From NCBI RefSeq assembly GCF_902168435.1, contig NZ_LR656168.1, positions 62,001-126,000 on the forward strand: a stretch of 64,000 nt of DNA. The letters are read 5' to 3'. Of the stretch, positions 8,657 to 17,307 are shown in pieces. The position numbers and the translations under genes were made by a program. This DNA comes from Bacillus marasmi. GTDB lineage: Bacteria; Bacillota; Bacilli; Bacillales; Cytobacillaceae. The notes under the pieces are model-generated. The model did no database searches. It was not told where the DNA came from and worked only from the letters and a program-made list of their open reading frames with translations. The number at the start of each line of letters is the position of its first letter. Within the stretch, counting starts at the first letter, position 1.

Positions 8657-8692
8657 AACACTCGGCCTTCATTGCACCGAGTGTTTTTTCTT
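8657..8692 (+). terminator. Rho-independent terminator
   Basis: AACACTCGG (8657-8665) pairs with CCGAGTGTT (8677-8685), followed by a T-rich tract. It is over 220 bases past the DUF2202 gene. Its stem matches the first nine bases of the stem after the next gene (9884-9910), so one may be a copy of the other. Confidence 0.8.
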
Positions 8693-8784
8693 TTTTACTA
8701 CGTGTTTTCCCTCATTTCCTTTTTTGTTTCCTGAAAGGTTTGACAAAATAATTGAACGGCAGTAAAGTTGAATTATCACTTTTA

Positions 8785-8804
8785 TATACCCTATAGGGTA
8801 TAAT
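8785..8804 (+). promoter_or_regulatory. CsoR-family-like operator overlapping a -10 box
   Basis: A perfect 18-bp palindrome, TATACCCTATAGGGTATA (8785-8802), runs into TATAAT (8799-8804), a consensus -10 element. ATACCC...GGGTAT palindromes are typical of operators for the CsoR/CstR/FrmR repressor family (copper, persulfide or aldehyde sensors). Its position would let a repressor block RNA polymerase for the transporter starting 39 bases later. No csoR-like gene is in the window. Confidence 0.65.
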
Positions 8805-8842
8805 AAATTGTCGGTGAATCAATTCTGAAAGGAGTATACCTA

Positions 8843-9838
8843 ATGAAAAAACTGTATACCTTCCCTCAAAAATATTTACTATTGAGCGTTCCATTAACGC
8901 TAATTCTTGGTTTTATCGTTGGAACTTTAACTGACACAAGCTTCCTGCAACCAACCATTCTTTTTGGGACAATCGTCATGATTTATGCCACAATGGTCGG
9001 GTTTAAATTTAAAGAGTTAACTAATTTTAAAGGGACGAAGGTACTTACTTATTCACTTGTAATCAATTTTGTTATTATTCCTTTAGTTGCACTTGTTCTT
9101 GGTAAACTCGTTTTAAACGACCATCCTATCATGCTTGCTGGCCTGGCATTATCGGCATTATTACCAACGAGCGGAATGACAATATCCTGGACATCAATCC
9201 AAAAGGGAAACGTTCCGTCTGCGATTAAGTTAACCGTATTCGGGTTGATACTCGGCTCAATTTTAACACCTTGGTACTTATTAGCAATGGTCGGCAAATA
9301 TGTTGATGTCAACATTTTTGAGACCTTTAGAACGATTGCACTTGTTGTGTTTTTACCAATGCTATTAGGTCATTTTACTTTCAAAATGCTAATGAAGAAA
9401 TATACGCCTGAGCAATTCCAAAAGAAGGTCAAGCCAAATTTTGGACCATTAAGTATTTGGGGTATGCTTTATGTTGTTTTTGTTAGCATTAGTATGAAAG
9501 CGAAAATGATTTTAGCCAACCTAGAATTAATCGCGATTGCATTAATTGTATTGATTGCTTTTTATGGTCTAAATTACTTAATTAGTACTATAACAGCTAA
9601 AACACTTTTAAATCGTGAAGACGGAATTGCTCTAGTTAATGGTACTGTGTTACGAAATTTATCCATCGCCGTTGGCTTGGCAGCAACTTCATTTGGTGCA
9701 GAAGCTGCCTTAATCGTCACAATTGCTTTTATCGTCCAACAGCAAAGTATTGCCTATTATGCGCGAGTTTCGAATAAATATTGGTTTAAACCTGCGCAAG
9801 CTCCAACAAAAGCTAATCAAGCGATAACAGTTTCTTGA
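8843..9838 (+). CDS. Arsenite/bile-acid-type (BART superfamily) membrane transporter
   Basis: This 331-residue protein has about ten membrane helices and the general layout of the bile acid:sodium symporter / ACR3 arsenite exporter group, including SALLPTSGMTISWTSIQKGN (about residues 94-113) and a late ALVNGTVLRNLSIAVGLAATSF helix pair. It lacks the cysteine I would expect in a true ACR3, so arsenic is uncertain. The start is ATG 8843 after AAAGGAG. The upstream CsoR-like operator suggests induction by a metal or a reactive sulfur or aldehyde species. Confidence 0.65.
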   Translation: MKKLYTFPQKYLLLSVPLTLILGFIVGTLTDTSFLQPTILFGTIVMIYATMVGFKFKELTNFKGTKVLTYSLVINFVIIPLVALVLGKLVLNDHPIMLAGLALSALLPTSGMTISWTSIQKGNVPSAIKLTVFGLILGSILTPWYLLAMVGKYVDVNIFETFRTIALVVFLPMLLGHFTFKMLMKKYTPEQFQKKVKPNFGPLSIWGMLYVVFVSISMKAKMILANLELIAIALIVLIAFYGLNYLISTITAKTLLNREDGIALVNGTVLRNLSIAVGLAATSFGAEAALIVTIAFIVQQQSIAYYARVSNKYWFKPAQAPTKANQAITVS

Positions 9839-9883
9839 TTTTGTTAGATTCTACTATCTCCTCCAAGTAGTAGATTTAAATAA

Positions 9884-9917
9884 AACACTCGGCAATGGTT
9901 GCCGAGTGTTAGTTTTA
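9884..9917. terminator. Bidirectional terminator between convergent genes
   Basis: AACACTCGGC (9884-9893) pairs perfectly with GCCGAGTGTT (9901-9910) across a 7-base loop. T-rich sequence follows on the + side and A-rich sequence precedes. It serves the transporter (+) and the histidine kinase ending at 9922 (-). Confidence 0.85.
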
Positions 9918-9921
9918 TTTA

Positions 9922-11289
9922 TTATTGCTTTAATTCAATTGTAAAAATTGTCCCTTTGCCCATTTTACTATTTACTGAGATCGTTCCACCATGGGCTTCA
10001 ACATATCCTTTAGCAATTGAAAGTCCAAGGCCGGTTCCACCTTCATTTCGATTTCTAGAGGAATCTCTTTTATAAAACCGGTCAAAAATATATGGTAAAG
10101 CATCCTCAGGTATACCCGGTCCAGTATCTGCTACATTTATTATAATATCCTTTGTTATCTCAACGGTTATTTCAACTACCCCATTTTCTTGAGTGTGTCT
10201 TAGCGCATTTCCGATTAAATTAACAAAAACCTGCACCATCCGATCTCCATCAAGTTCCACCATACAATCTTCTGGAATTTTTTCAAATCGTAGCGTTATA
10301 CCTTTTTCATCTGCCAGCCACTGCAAATGAGTGCATACTCGGACAATCAGTTTTTTTAGATTAACAGGTTGTTTATTTAAAGGAAGCTTCCCCGCCTCAG
10401 CAAGACTTAATTGCTGCAGGTCACTCACCAAACGATTTAATCGATACACCTCATCTGTTAGTTCAAGGATAACTTCTTCTGTGGCTTGAATGGCTCCCTC
10501 TTGTATCGACTCCAGCCTTCCCTGTAAAATTGCCAACGGAGTTCGTAATTCATGTGCAACATCTGCGACAAGCGTCTGTCTGATTTCTTCGTTTCGTGCT
10601 AAATGATGCGACATCTGATTGAATGCATCACCTAATTCACGAAATTCATCCTCTGTCTCAATCCTGACTTCATTTACCTTTTCACCACTGCCAAGTTTTC
10701 TAATACCCGTTACTAATATACGAAGTGGTTTCGTGATTTTCTTAGCAATCAAAATACTAAACAATACAGCAAGAGCTGCAGCTGCTAGCCCGCTAAAGAA
10801 AATGGCAAGATTAGCAGCACGGATAAACTCTTTCTCTAAATTTTGAAGTTTATGTTGATAAAGAATAAGAGTCCCCTTAAGTTCACCATCAATGATTATT
10901 TCTTGCGATTTACCATTAACATCTTCGCCACTATTGCCAATTCTTGTTCCTGATGTATCAGCAATTACTGTGCCATCCAAATCCAATAGCAATAAATCGG
11001 CATTTGCCATCGCCATATTCATGAGCATACCTTGCATCATCATGCCGTGACCTTGACCCATTCCTGAATTTCCTTCGAAATATGTTTCTTGTACATTTTC
11101 CCATGAACTGGTTTCTTCAAAATATAGCTCGAGATTTTGTTTCATCCGCTCCATGAATCCAAAATTATATTGTTCCAAATAACGATTAAAGGTTGCTTCA
11201 ATTCTTGCTTGTAAAAATATGGACTGACCTATTCCCATTAACAACACAATCGCAATAAAGGCGATAATCAGTTTTGTTTGAAGCTTCAT
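9922..11289 (-). CDS. Sensor histidine kinase with Met/His/Gly-rich extracellular segment
   Basis: This 455-residue kinase has two membrane helices (about residues 7-27 and 162-183), HAMP, HisKA (DVAHELRTPLAILQGRLE) and an ATPase domain (NLIGNALRHT, ADTGPGIP, GGTGLGLSIAKG). The extracellular loop holds a short segment (about residues 74-96) with eight methionines, glycines and a histidine, of the kind that binds Cu(I) or Ag(I). Its start overlaps the regulator stop by four bases (ATGA). The next gene upstream encodes a Met-rich secreted protein. I infer that the system senses a soft metal or the Met-rich protein itself. Confidence 0.88.
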   Translation of the reverse strand: MKLQTKLIIAFIAIVLLMGIGQSIFLQARIEATFNRYLEQYNFGFMERMKQNLELYFEETSSWENVQETYFEGNSGMGQGHGMMMQGMLMNMAMANADLLLLDLDGTVIADTSGTRIGNSGEDVNGKSQEIIIDGELKGTLILYQHKLQNLEKEFIRAANLAIFFSGLAAAALAVLFSILIAKKITKPLRILVTGIRKLGSGEKVNEVRIETEDEFRELGDAFNQMSHHLARNEEIRQTLVADVAHELRTPLAILQGRLESIQEGAIQATEEVILELTDEVYRLNRLVSDLQQLSLAEAGKLPLNKQPVNLKKLIVRVCTHLQWLADEKGITLRFEKIPEDCMVELDGDRMVQVFVNLIGNALRHTQENGVVEITVEITKDIIINVADTGPGIPEDALPYIFDRFYKRDSSRNRNEGGTGLGLSIAKGYVEAHGGTISVNSKMGKGTIFTIELKQ

Positions 11290-11984
11290 GTCTGTTTACC
11301 AAAGCGATAGCCAATCCCATATACTGTGTGAATATATTCCGGATGAGCTGGATCATTCTCGATTTTTTTCCTTAAGTTACTGACATGTGTATCAATCGAC
11401 CGCTCGTAATTGACAAACGCTTCGCCCATCACACTGTTCATTAATTGGAGGCGACTGTATACGCGGCCAGGTTTTTGCGCCAAAGTAACCAAAATTTTAT
11501 ATTCTGTTGGAGTTAAATTTAATTCTTGCCGATTCACCTTTACTTCATAGGTACTTAAATTGATTTCAATTTCTCCTCGAATAAGTAGTTCATCCAGTTC
11601 TTTCGTTTCGTCTTCGGGAGTACTCCTACGTAAAACAGTTCGAATTCTTGCAGCCAATTCCCTCATGCTAAATGGTTTCGTAATATAATCATCTGCCCCC
11701 ATTTCCAATCCTAACAGCTTGTCTATTTCTTCAGCTTTCGCAGTCAGCATAATTATCGGCATATTTTTACTAATCATGCGAATCTCGCGTAAAGCTTGTA
11801 GCCCATCCATGATTGGCATCATTACATCCAATATTACGAGATCAACAGTTTGATCTTTAACGAGTTTTACAGCAACTTCACCATTTTCCGCTTCAACTAC
11901 CTTAAACCCTTCATTAACTAAGAAAGCTTTAATCATATTGCGGATTTTTTCTTCATCGTCGACGACTGCAATCACTCTTTCCAC
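11286..11984 (-). CDS. OmpR/PhoB-family response regulator
   Basis: This 232-residue regulator has receiver acidic residues D9-D10, phospho-acceptor Asp53 (ILDVMMP), MLTA and ITKPF motifs, and a winged-helix output domain (LTPTEYKILVTLA; RSIDTHVSNLRKKI). It overlaps the kinase by four bases. The Met-rich protein gene upstream has two TTAACA direct repeats with 11-bp spacing in its promoter, the usual binding layout for this regulator family, so it is a likely target. A terminator at 12044-12074 separates the two units. Confidence 0.92.
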   Translation of the reverse strand: MERVIAVVDDEEKIRNMIKAFLVNEGFKVVEAENGEVAVKLVKDQTVDLVILDVMMPIMDGLQALREIRMISKNMPIIMLTAKAEEIDKLLGLEMGADDYITKPFSMRELAARIRTVLRRSTPEDETKELDELLIRGEIEINLSTYEVKVNRQELNLTPTEYKILVTLAQKPGRVYSRLQLMNSVMGEAFVNYERSIDTHVSNLRKKIENDPAHPEYIHTVYGIGYRFGKQT

Positions 11985-12043
11985 CTTTACCCCTCCTCAT
12001 TCCCCTTCATTATACCAATCGTTAATTTACAAGTTAAACGATT

Positions 12044-12074
12044 AAAAAACTCCGGAGAATCTCCAGAGTTTTGT
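12044..12074 (-). terminator. Terminator of the Met-rich secreted protein gene
   Basis: AAAACTCCGGAG and CTCCAGAGTTTT pair across a 3-base loop with one mismatch. On the - strand the stem is followed by a T run. Confidence 0.8.
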
Positions 12075-12099
12075 TTAAGAAAATTTCCTATGAAGCAAC

Positions 12100-12708
12100 T
12101 TAATCAATCTGTTGGTTTTCTACATTTTTATTGAACCAACCACCTTGGCCATTCTGACCCATTTTCCCACCACAATTACCATTCAATGGGCTAGCACCGC
12201 CGCCATTTTCAATCATCGCCTTCATTCTGCTTTCCATATTAGTAAGCATTCTATCCATTTGTTCTTGCGTAATTTTTCCTTCTTTTTTAAGCTGGTCTAA
12301 ATTGGCTTTACGAACTTCAACAAGCTTTGCTACTAAATCATCCGTACTAATCCCTTTTTCGGTAGCAAGGTCCGCAATGGTTTTTCCTTCACTTCGCGCT
12401 GCTTGCAACTCGTACACTGTCATTCCAAGCACATCAGCGACTGTTTCATGCATTTCCCCGCCAAATTGCATACCCATGCCCATTCCTTTACCCATACCAG
12501 CACCGCCACGTCCCATTTCTTCACCAGTCATCGGGCAAGTATACCCCTTCACATCATCTTTAGGAGTTTGCTCGGTTGCAGTATTCACTGCTTTCAAGAC
12601 TTGATTATTACTTGTTGTCGCTGCCGGCTCTCCAATCGGGGCAAACATAGCTCCTAATCCAAAAGCTCCTACAAACACACCAGCTATTAAAACCTGTTTC
12701 ATTTTCAT
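12100..12708 (-). CDS. Secreted Met/Gly-rich putative metal-binding protein
   Basis: This 202-residue protein has an N-terminal signal or anchor sequence (residues 2-24), then YTCPMTGEEM (about residues 56-65), similar to the YTCPMHPE motif of heavy-metal-binding domains, and a run of GMGKGMGMGMQFGGEM. The middle (residues about 95-165) is helical and charged, with ITQEQMDRMLTNMESRMKAM resembling DUF2680-type repeats. The C-terminal part holds a second cysteine and a Gly/Asn-rich tail. The start is ATG 12708 after AAGGAG. Methionine clusters suggest Cu(I)/Ag(I) chelation outside the membrane. It is encoded beside a kinase with a Met-rich sensor, which supports a shared metal theme. Confidence 0.65.
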   Translation of the reverse strand: MKMKQVLIAGVFVGAFGLGAMFAPIGEPAATTSNNQVLKAVNTATEQTPKDDVKGYTCPMTGEEMGRGGAGMGKGMGMGMQFGGEMHETVADVLGMTVYELQAARSEGKTIADLATEKGISTDDLVAKLVEVRKANLDQLKKEGKITQEQMDRMLTNMESRMKAMIENGGGASPLNGNCGGKMGQNGQGGWFNKNVENQQID

Positions 12709-12791
12709 AATAACATCTCCTTGTAATTCTAATGTCTATCTCTTTGACAACTTCATTGTAGCGAACAAGTTTCAGGAAGCTGTCGGGGAAA

Positions 12792-12808
12792 TGTTAAGAT
12801 AATGTTAA
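12792..12808 (-). promoter_or_regulatory. Direct-repeat response-regulator site (TTAACA x2)
   Basis: On the - strand, TTAACA occurs twice with 11-bp start-to-start spacing (TTAACA, 5 bases, TTAACA), as in PhoP/PhoB-type boxes. It lies about 85 bases before the Met-rich protein gene and overlaps the 3' end of the MFS gene. The neighbouring OmpR-family regulator or PhoP could bind. Confidence 0.6.
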
Positions 12809-14001
12809 GATGTCATCTTGTACGTGATTGTCTGTCTTTCTTTTTTTCCATGCAAAAAATAATAAAGAATGATCGCAAGAATAATTACACCTACTAAGAA
12901 TAAATAAAGGCCGCTAAAGCCTGTATAAGGTACAAATAATCCTAATAAGTAGGGACCTATACCAAATGCCATGTCTACTAAAATAAAAAATGTTGAGGTT
13001 GCCAGTCCCAGCCGGTCCGGTGGCGTGAGCTTAATCGCAACAGCTTGCGCTGAAGAGGTAAAATTCCCATATCCAAAACCGATAATGGCTCCTGCTAATA
13101 GCAGCGTCCAACCATTTTGGACCTGACTAAGGAGCAGCATTCCTACTGCAAAAATAATTAAGACTGGGTAGATGACAAAGTTAGCTCCCTTTATATCAAA
13201 TAGCCTACCAGCAAATGGTCTTGAAATAAGAACAGCAGCCGCATAAACCACAAAGAAAAAGCTGGCAGCGTCCATTAAATCTATTTCCTCTGCATAAAAG
13301 CTCATAAATGAAAGCACACCTGAATATGCAAGACCAACAAAAAAGGTGACAACTGAAATTGGTAGAGCATTGATTTCAATAAAACTACTAAAATGAAATC
13401 CTTTATGAATAGAAGTGTTACTAACTGAAGTTACGTTTGCTCTGACCTTAAGGAAAAAGGCGGTAATTAAACTAAATACACCTAAAACCAGGCAGAACCA
13501 GAAAATGACTTCATAACTAGTATGCTCCCTTAAATACATTCCAAAAAACGGACCGATGGCTGTCGCTAATATTGCACTTAATCCATAATAGCCGATTCCC
13601 TCGCCTCTCCTTGATGACGGAATAATTTGCGCAACAATCGTTCCAGTTGCTGTACTTGCCATCCCTAGTGCAATTCCGTGCACTAATCTATTTACCAGTA
13701 AGAGCCATAAATTATTGGCACCAAAATACAAACAAGTCGAAGCAGTAAAAAGCACTAAGCCAATAAACAGCAGTTTTTTTCGGCCAAACTGATCTATCAT
13801 TCTTCCAGAGAATAACCGCCCGACTAGTGCTCCAATGACAAATATTCCTGTGACAAGCCCAGCTTGACTAGTACTTGCATCAAATTTCTCGACTGCGTAT
13901 GTTGAAATCGTGACCATTAATAAATAAAAGATTAAGGTCACAAAGAAATTAATACCGGATACGATGAAAAAATCCTTTGTCCATAATTTTTCTTTATCCA
14001 T
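12805..14001 (-). CDS. MFS transporter
   Basis: This 398-residue major facilitator has twelve predicted helices and the loop 2-3 signature GRLFSGRMIDQFGRKKLLFIG (shown partly: RMIDQFGRKK near residues 68-77) plus SSRRGEGIGYYGLS, common in the YwoG/YfkF-like drug or sugar exporter group. The start is ATG 14001, after AGGAGG. It is divergent from the LysR gene at 14125, which probably controls it. The substrate cannot be told from the sequence. Confidence 0.82.
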   Translation of the reverse strand: MDKEKLWTKDFFIVSGINFFVTLIFYLLMVTISTYAVEKFDASTSQAGLVTGIFVIGALVGRLFSGRMIDQFGRKKLLFIGLVLFTASTCLYFGANNLWLLLVNRLVHGIALGMASTATGTIVAQIIPSSRRGEGIGYYGLSAILATAIGPFFGMYLREHTSYEVIFWFCLVLGVFSLITAFFLKVRANVTSVSNTSIHKGFHFSSFIEINALPISVVTFFVGLAYSGVLSFMSFYAEEIDLMDAASFFFVVYAAAVLISRPFAGRLFDIKGANFVIYPVLIIFAVGMLLLSQVQNGWTLLLAGAIIGFGYGNFTSSAQAVAIKLTPPDRLGLATSTFFILVDMAFGIGPYLLGLFVPYTGFSGLYLFLVGVIILAIILYYFLHGKKERQTITYKMTS

Positions 14002-14124
14002 ACTTCCTCCTGTAATCGTTATAAAGTATTTTTCATTTTAAGTATTATTATTCGATATGTAAAACATGGATTATTAATGGTATTATAAGATTCACTTATA
14101 TAAAAGGATCAAAGGGGTTTAGCG

Positions 14125-15024
14125 ATGAATTTTGAACAGATGGAGTACATAAAGGAAGTCGTTGAAACAAAATCCATGTCTCTTGCTGCTCACAACCTGC
14201 ACGTTTCTCAATCAGCTATCAGCCAATCGATCTCCTTATTGGAAAAAGAAATCGGAATTAAGCTCTTTAAGCGTTCTCGGTTTGGAACAACCCCAACTGA
14301 AGAAGGTAAGAATATCATTAAAAAGGTGCTAGAAATCCTTAAAAAGGTCGACGAAATGAAAGGGGAAGTCCAGGCAATTACCTCAAGCTACAAAGGCGAG
14401 TTAAAAATCGCTACTATATCAAGCTTGTTTTTAACGATTTTACCAAAAAGCCTATCTCGCTTTAAAAAGGATTTTCCGCAAATAAAAATGACAATTTTAG
14501 AAATGGAAAGTAAGGAAATCATTGAAAAAATCGAGAAACATGAGGTTGATTTAGGTTTTCTTGGAATTAATGCGGATTTAAAACCGAAGTTAACGGATGA
14601 AATTGCCTTTCAATCCTTACATTATCAAGGTGGAATCAAGGTCATTGTGCCACAGGACTCACCTTTAGCCTTTTATAAAGAATTAACCATAAAGGATATT
14701 ATCGATTATCCGTTTGTCATGTATGCCAGTCGTTATTGGGAAAATCTCAGCGAATATATTCAAAGCCATTTCGGACCAATAAATATTATGTTTGCAACGA
14801 CAAACACTGAAGTCATCAAAAGGACGGTTGCCGAAGGCTTGGGAATTAGCTTATTATCAAGTCTGATGCTACTTGATGACCCTTATGTGGAAAGTCAGAG
14901 AATCTCAAGCATACCGTTGGCAGACTATAGTTTGTACCAAAGTTTTTCTTTTGGGTGGATTCATTCTAAAAGTCACCCACATAGCATATTAGTCAAAAAA
15001 TTTATCGAATATATTGAGGGGTAA
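14125..15024 (+). CDS. LysR-family transcriptional regulator
   Basis: This 299-residue protein has an N-terminal winged helix-turn-helix (MSLAAHNLHVSQSAISQSISLLEKEIG, here residues about 18-44 in shortened form) and a C-terminal periplasmic-binding-like effector domain. The start is ATG 14125 with a GGGG site upstream. It is divergent from the MFS exporter with a 123-base shared region, the classic arrangement for a LysR regulator and its target. Confidence 0.9.
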   Translation: MNFEQMEYIKEVVETKSMSLAAHNLHVSQSAISQSISLLEKEIGIKLFKRSRFGTTPTEEGKNIIKKVLEILKKVDEMKGEVQAITSSYKGELKIATISSLFLTILPKSLSRFKKDFPQIKMTILEMESKEIIEKIEKHEVDLGFLGINADLKPKLTDEIAFQSLHYQGGIKVIVPQDSPLAFYKELTIKDIIDYPFVMYASRYWENLSEYIQSHFGPINIMFATTNTEVIKRTVAEGLGISLLSSLMLLDDPYVESQRISSIPLADYSLYQSFSFGWIHSKSHPHSILVKKFIEYIEG

Positions 15025-15090
15025 TAACAGTGCTTATTTATGCTCCTATTTCCCTAATTCATCAACCAAGCTATATAGAAGGGAGGGCTC

Positions 15091-16185
15091 ATTATCAAGC
15101 TTTCGGAGAAAATAAAACAACTCCCTACCACGCCTGGAGTTTATTTAATGAAGGATGCATCAGGCGGAATTCTTTATGTTGGCAAAGCAAAAAACTTAAA
15201 GCGTAGAGTTCAATCCTATTTTCAAAACAACAAAAACCACACACCTAAGACTGAAAAACTAGTAAAACACTTAACTGACTTTGACGTCATTCTTACTGAT
15301 ACAGAATTTGAGGCTTTCATGCTGGAATGTCAGCTGATCCATGAAATTAAGCCATATTATAATAGAAAAATGAAAAGCCCAGAGTCCTACTCATATATCG
15401 AAATCAAGCCAGATGGTGCGGAGTTACGGAGAATTACTACAACCAGCACTCCATCAATGAATGAGAATTCTTTATACTTTGGACCATATACAAGCAAGAG
15501 CACGGTTGAAAAAGTAATTCAGGCGCTTAAGGAAAGCTATCAAATTAACTGTACGAATCCTAGTAAAAGCAAGTCGAAGTCGGCCTGCTTAAACTACTCG
15601 TTGGGGTTATGCATTGGCATCTGTCTAGGAGGTCCTGCTCTCGAGCAATACAATCACATAATCGATAAAATAGCCGACCTGTTAAGCGGTAAGGACGAAT
15701 GGATCCTCGAGGATTTAACAAGTAAAATGGAAGCTTGTGCGAATGGGTTTGAATTTGAAAAGGCCGCAAAACTACGTGATACAATTGAAATGATACAGTT
15801 CCTACGTCATCGAGAAAAAGTGATTGATTTTATTGGAGAAAATCAAACGATCCTAGTACTAGAACAACTGCAGGAATCCTCTTGCAAGCTTTTTCTTATT
15901 AAAAGAAATAAAATCCTTTTAAACGAAAAAATCCGCCTCGATAATCAGGTTACAAAGACTGTCAGTACATGGATAAAATCAGTAATGAATTCTTATATAA
16001 AAAGCCATCACTCTAACCAAACAAAAAAACTGAATCGAGACGAAATCGATGAAGCACAGATAATTTATAGCTACTTAACTAGTAGCAACTGCAGCTACGA
16101 AATGATTCCAGACGAAGTATTTGCTGATGAAAATCAGCACAAATTAGTTGAACTGATCCAACAGCTTATTACAAAACAAGCCTAA
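15091..16185 (+). CDS. UvrC-like GIY-YIG nuclease, probably starting at ATT
   Basis: The protein resembles the N-terminal half of UvrC: a GIY-YIG domain (PTTPGVYLMKDASGGILYVGKAKNLKRRV in two parts, residues about 10-40), a cysteine-containing middle and a UvrB-binding-like UVR motif (FEFEKAAKLRDTIEMI). The RNase H-like C-terminal nuclease and HhH domains are absent. The first ATG (15148) would remove the conserved LSEKIKQLPTTPGVYL. Reading frame 15079-15147 encodes it but has no ATG, GTG or TTG. A strong GGGAGG site (15081-15086) sits just before ATT (15091) and ATC (15094), so a rare ATT start is likely. The short UvrC-like class may act in repair or on branched DNA; its substrate is unknown. 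Confidence 0.75.
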   Translation: MIKLSEKIKQLPTTPGVYLMKDASGGILYVGKAKNLKRRVQSYFQNNKNHTPKTEKLVKHLTDFDVILTDTEFEAFMLECQLIHEIKPYYNRKMKSPESYSYIEIKPDGAELRRITTTSTPSMNENSLYFGPYTSKSTVEKVIQALKESYQINCTNPSKSKSKSACLNYSLGLCIGICLGGPALEQYNHIIDKIADLLSGKDEWILEDLTSKMEACANGFEFEKAAKLRDTIEMIQFLRHREKVIDFIGENQTILVLEQLQESSCKLFLIKRNKILLNEKIRLDNQVTKTVSTWIKSVMNSYIKSHHSNQTKKLNRDEIDEAQIIYSYLTSSNCSYEMIPDEVFADENQHKLVELIQQLITKQA

Positions 16186-16211
16186 CTCCTATAGAAGGAA
16201 TTAGGCTTGTT
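16175..16211. terminator. Hairpin overlapping the end of the GIY-YIG gene
   Basis: AACAAGCCTAACTCC pairs with GGAATTAGGCTTGTT (one mismatch) across a 7-base loop. The stop codon lies inside the stem. No T run follows, so termination is uncertain. Confidence 0.45.
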
Positions 16212-16223
16212 AAAGTAATATCA

Positions 16224-16547
16224 TTATTTATTCAACAAATGCTTAACCGAATACACAGGATGATAAAGCAGCATCCAAGGTCCGGAATATCTCATAACCG
16301 CCTTCATTTGTTCACGGTAGTCTGGCTTATAGCAGTGGACCGAGCAATTTGAACAGGCAGTCTTTTCTTCGCCAAACCGACAGTAGGCTAATCTTTTATA
16401 TGCATAATTTATAAGAGCTTGGCACTCTTCACACAATTCATGCTGATGGTGTTTCTTTTTGCAATACAACTGAACCATTTTTGTTACCATCTCTTTTTCC
16501 TTCTGGATAACAGGTCCATTGTTAGGTTCTCTTCTTTTTGTAGCCAT
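16224..16547 (-). CDS. YgbA-type nitrous-oxide-stimulated promoter family protein
   Basis: This 107-residue Cys-rich protein has the YgbA_NO pattern: EKEMVTKMVQLYCKKKHH, CEECQALINYAYKRLAYCRFGEEKTACSNCSVHCY (given here only as a Cys series at about residues 29, 38, 41, 56, 64, 67 and 71) and a C-terminal RYSGPWMLLYHP. The cysteines suggest a metal or Fe-S site. The start is ATG 16547; an upstream in-frame TTG (16562) lies inside the GGAGG ribosome binding site. The family name comes from a nitrosative-stress-responsive E. coli promoter and does not define a function here. Confidence 0.75.
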   Translation of the reverse strand: MATKRREPNNGPVIQKEKEMVTKMVQLYCKKKHHQHELCEECQALINYAYKRLAYCRFGEEKTACSNCSVHCYKPDYREQMKAVMRYSGPWMLLYHPVYSVKHLLNK

Positions 16548-16698
16548 CGTCGAAACCTCCAAGTCATTGATTTACTTCAATTTCCGACGTTATCCCAATA
16601 ATTAAAGAATAGCATCAGAATAAGCAACATAACTGGAGCAAAGACAACAACTTTTCAACAATTTTAATCACCGTTAACCAAACTTAATATGAACAATA

Positions 16699-17307
16699 TT
16701 AGAATGATAATCGATAAATCAAAAATCTTTCGTTCTGATTACGCTCATATAAGCCCGGCACAATGACTTCCTTAGCTAATTCAAAGTTTGTTTGATTTTC
16801 TAAAAAATAAATATAGTCTTCAGAAACATAATACAAAACTAAATGAATCTCACGGGGATGGCTTTCTAGTGAGACTAAAATATGATTAACAATCACCCTA
16901 AAGATTTGAATAGAAAAAGGATTAAAGAAGTAAAAATAATTGTCGCTTGGGTCTATCAGATATTCTTCAGCTAAGCAGCAGTAAAAATCTATGTTCCCTT
17001 TTCGATGTTTATTTTTACGATAATATCGTTCCCGATTACTAATAGCCTCTTGATAAAATTCCTCGTTCATTTCAATCCCTACGACCTGGCTATTAAACAA
17101 ATGATTAATAAAGAAATTTAAGCGTCCCTTCCCGCATCCAAAGTCGACAACCCGGTCGTTCGAGGTTAAGGGATAATACTGGAATAATGCTTCCAAGGCA
17201 TGATATGGCGTTGGTTCATAGCGATGATAATGAAACGATTTCGTAAATCCTTTCTGGTCTCCACATGTTTTTATATTAAGCAATTCATCATAATACTGGT
17301 CATTCAT
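16699..17307 (-). CDS. Class I SAM-dependent methyltransferase
   Basis: This 202-residue protein has the SAM-binding motif VVDFGCGKGRLNFFI (residues about 53-67), an acidic second-strand end (VGIEMNEEF) and a further motif NYFYFFNPFSIQIF. The substrate is unknown. The start is ATG 17307, after GAAGGT, and it overlaps the end of the HlyC/CorC gene by eight bases, so the two are co-transcribed. Confidence 0.8.
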   Translation of the reverse strand: MNDQYYDELLNIKTCGDQKGFTKSFHYHRYEPTPYHALEALFQYYPLTSNDRVVDFGCGKGRLNFFINHLFNSQVVGIEMNEEFYQEAISNRERYYRKNKHRKGNIDFYCCLAEEYLIDPSDNYFYFFNPFSIQIFRVIVNHILVSLESHPREIHLVLYYVSEDYIYFLENQTNFELAKEVIVPGLYERNQNERFLIYRLSF

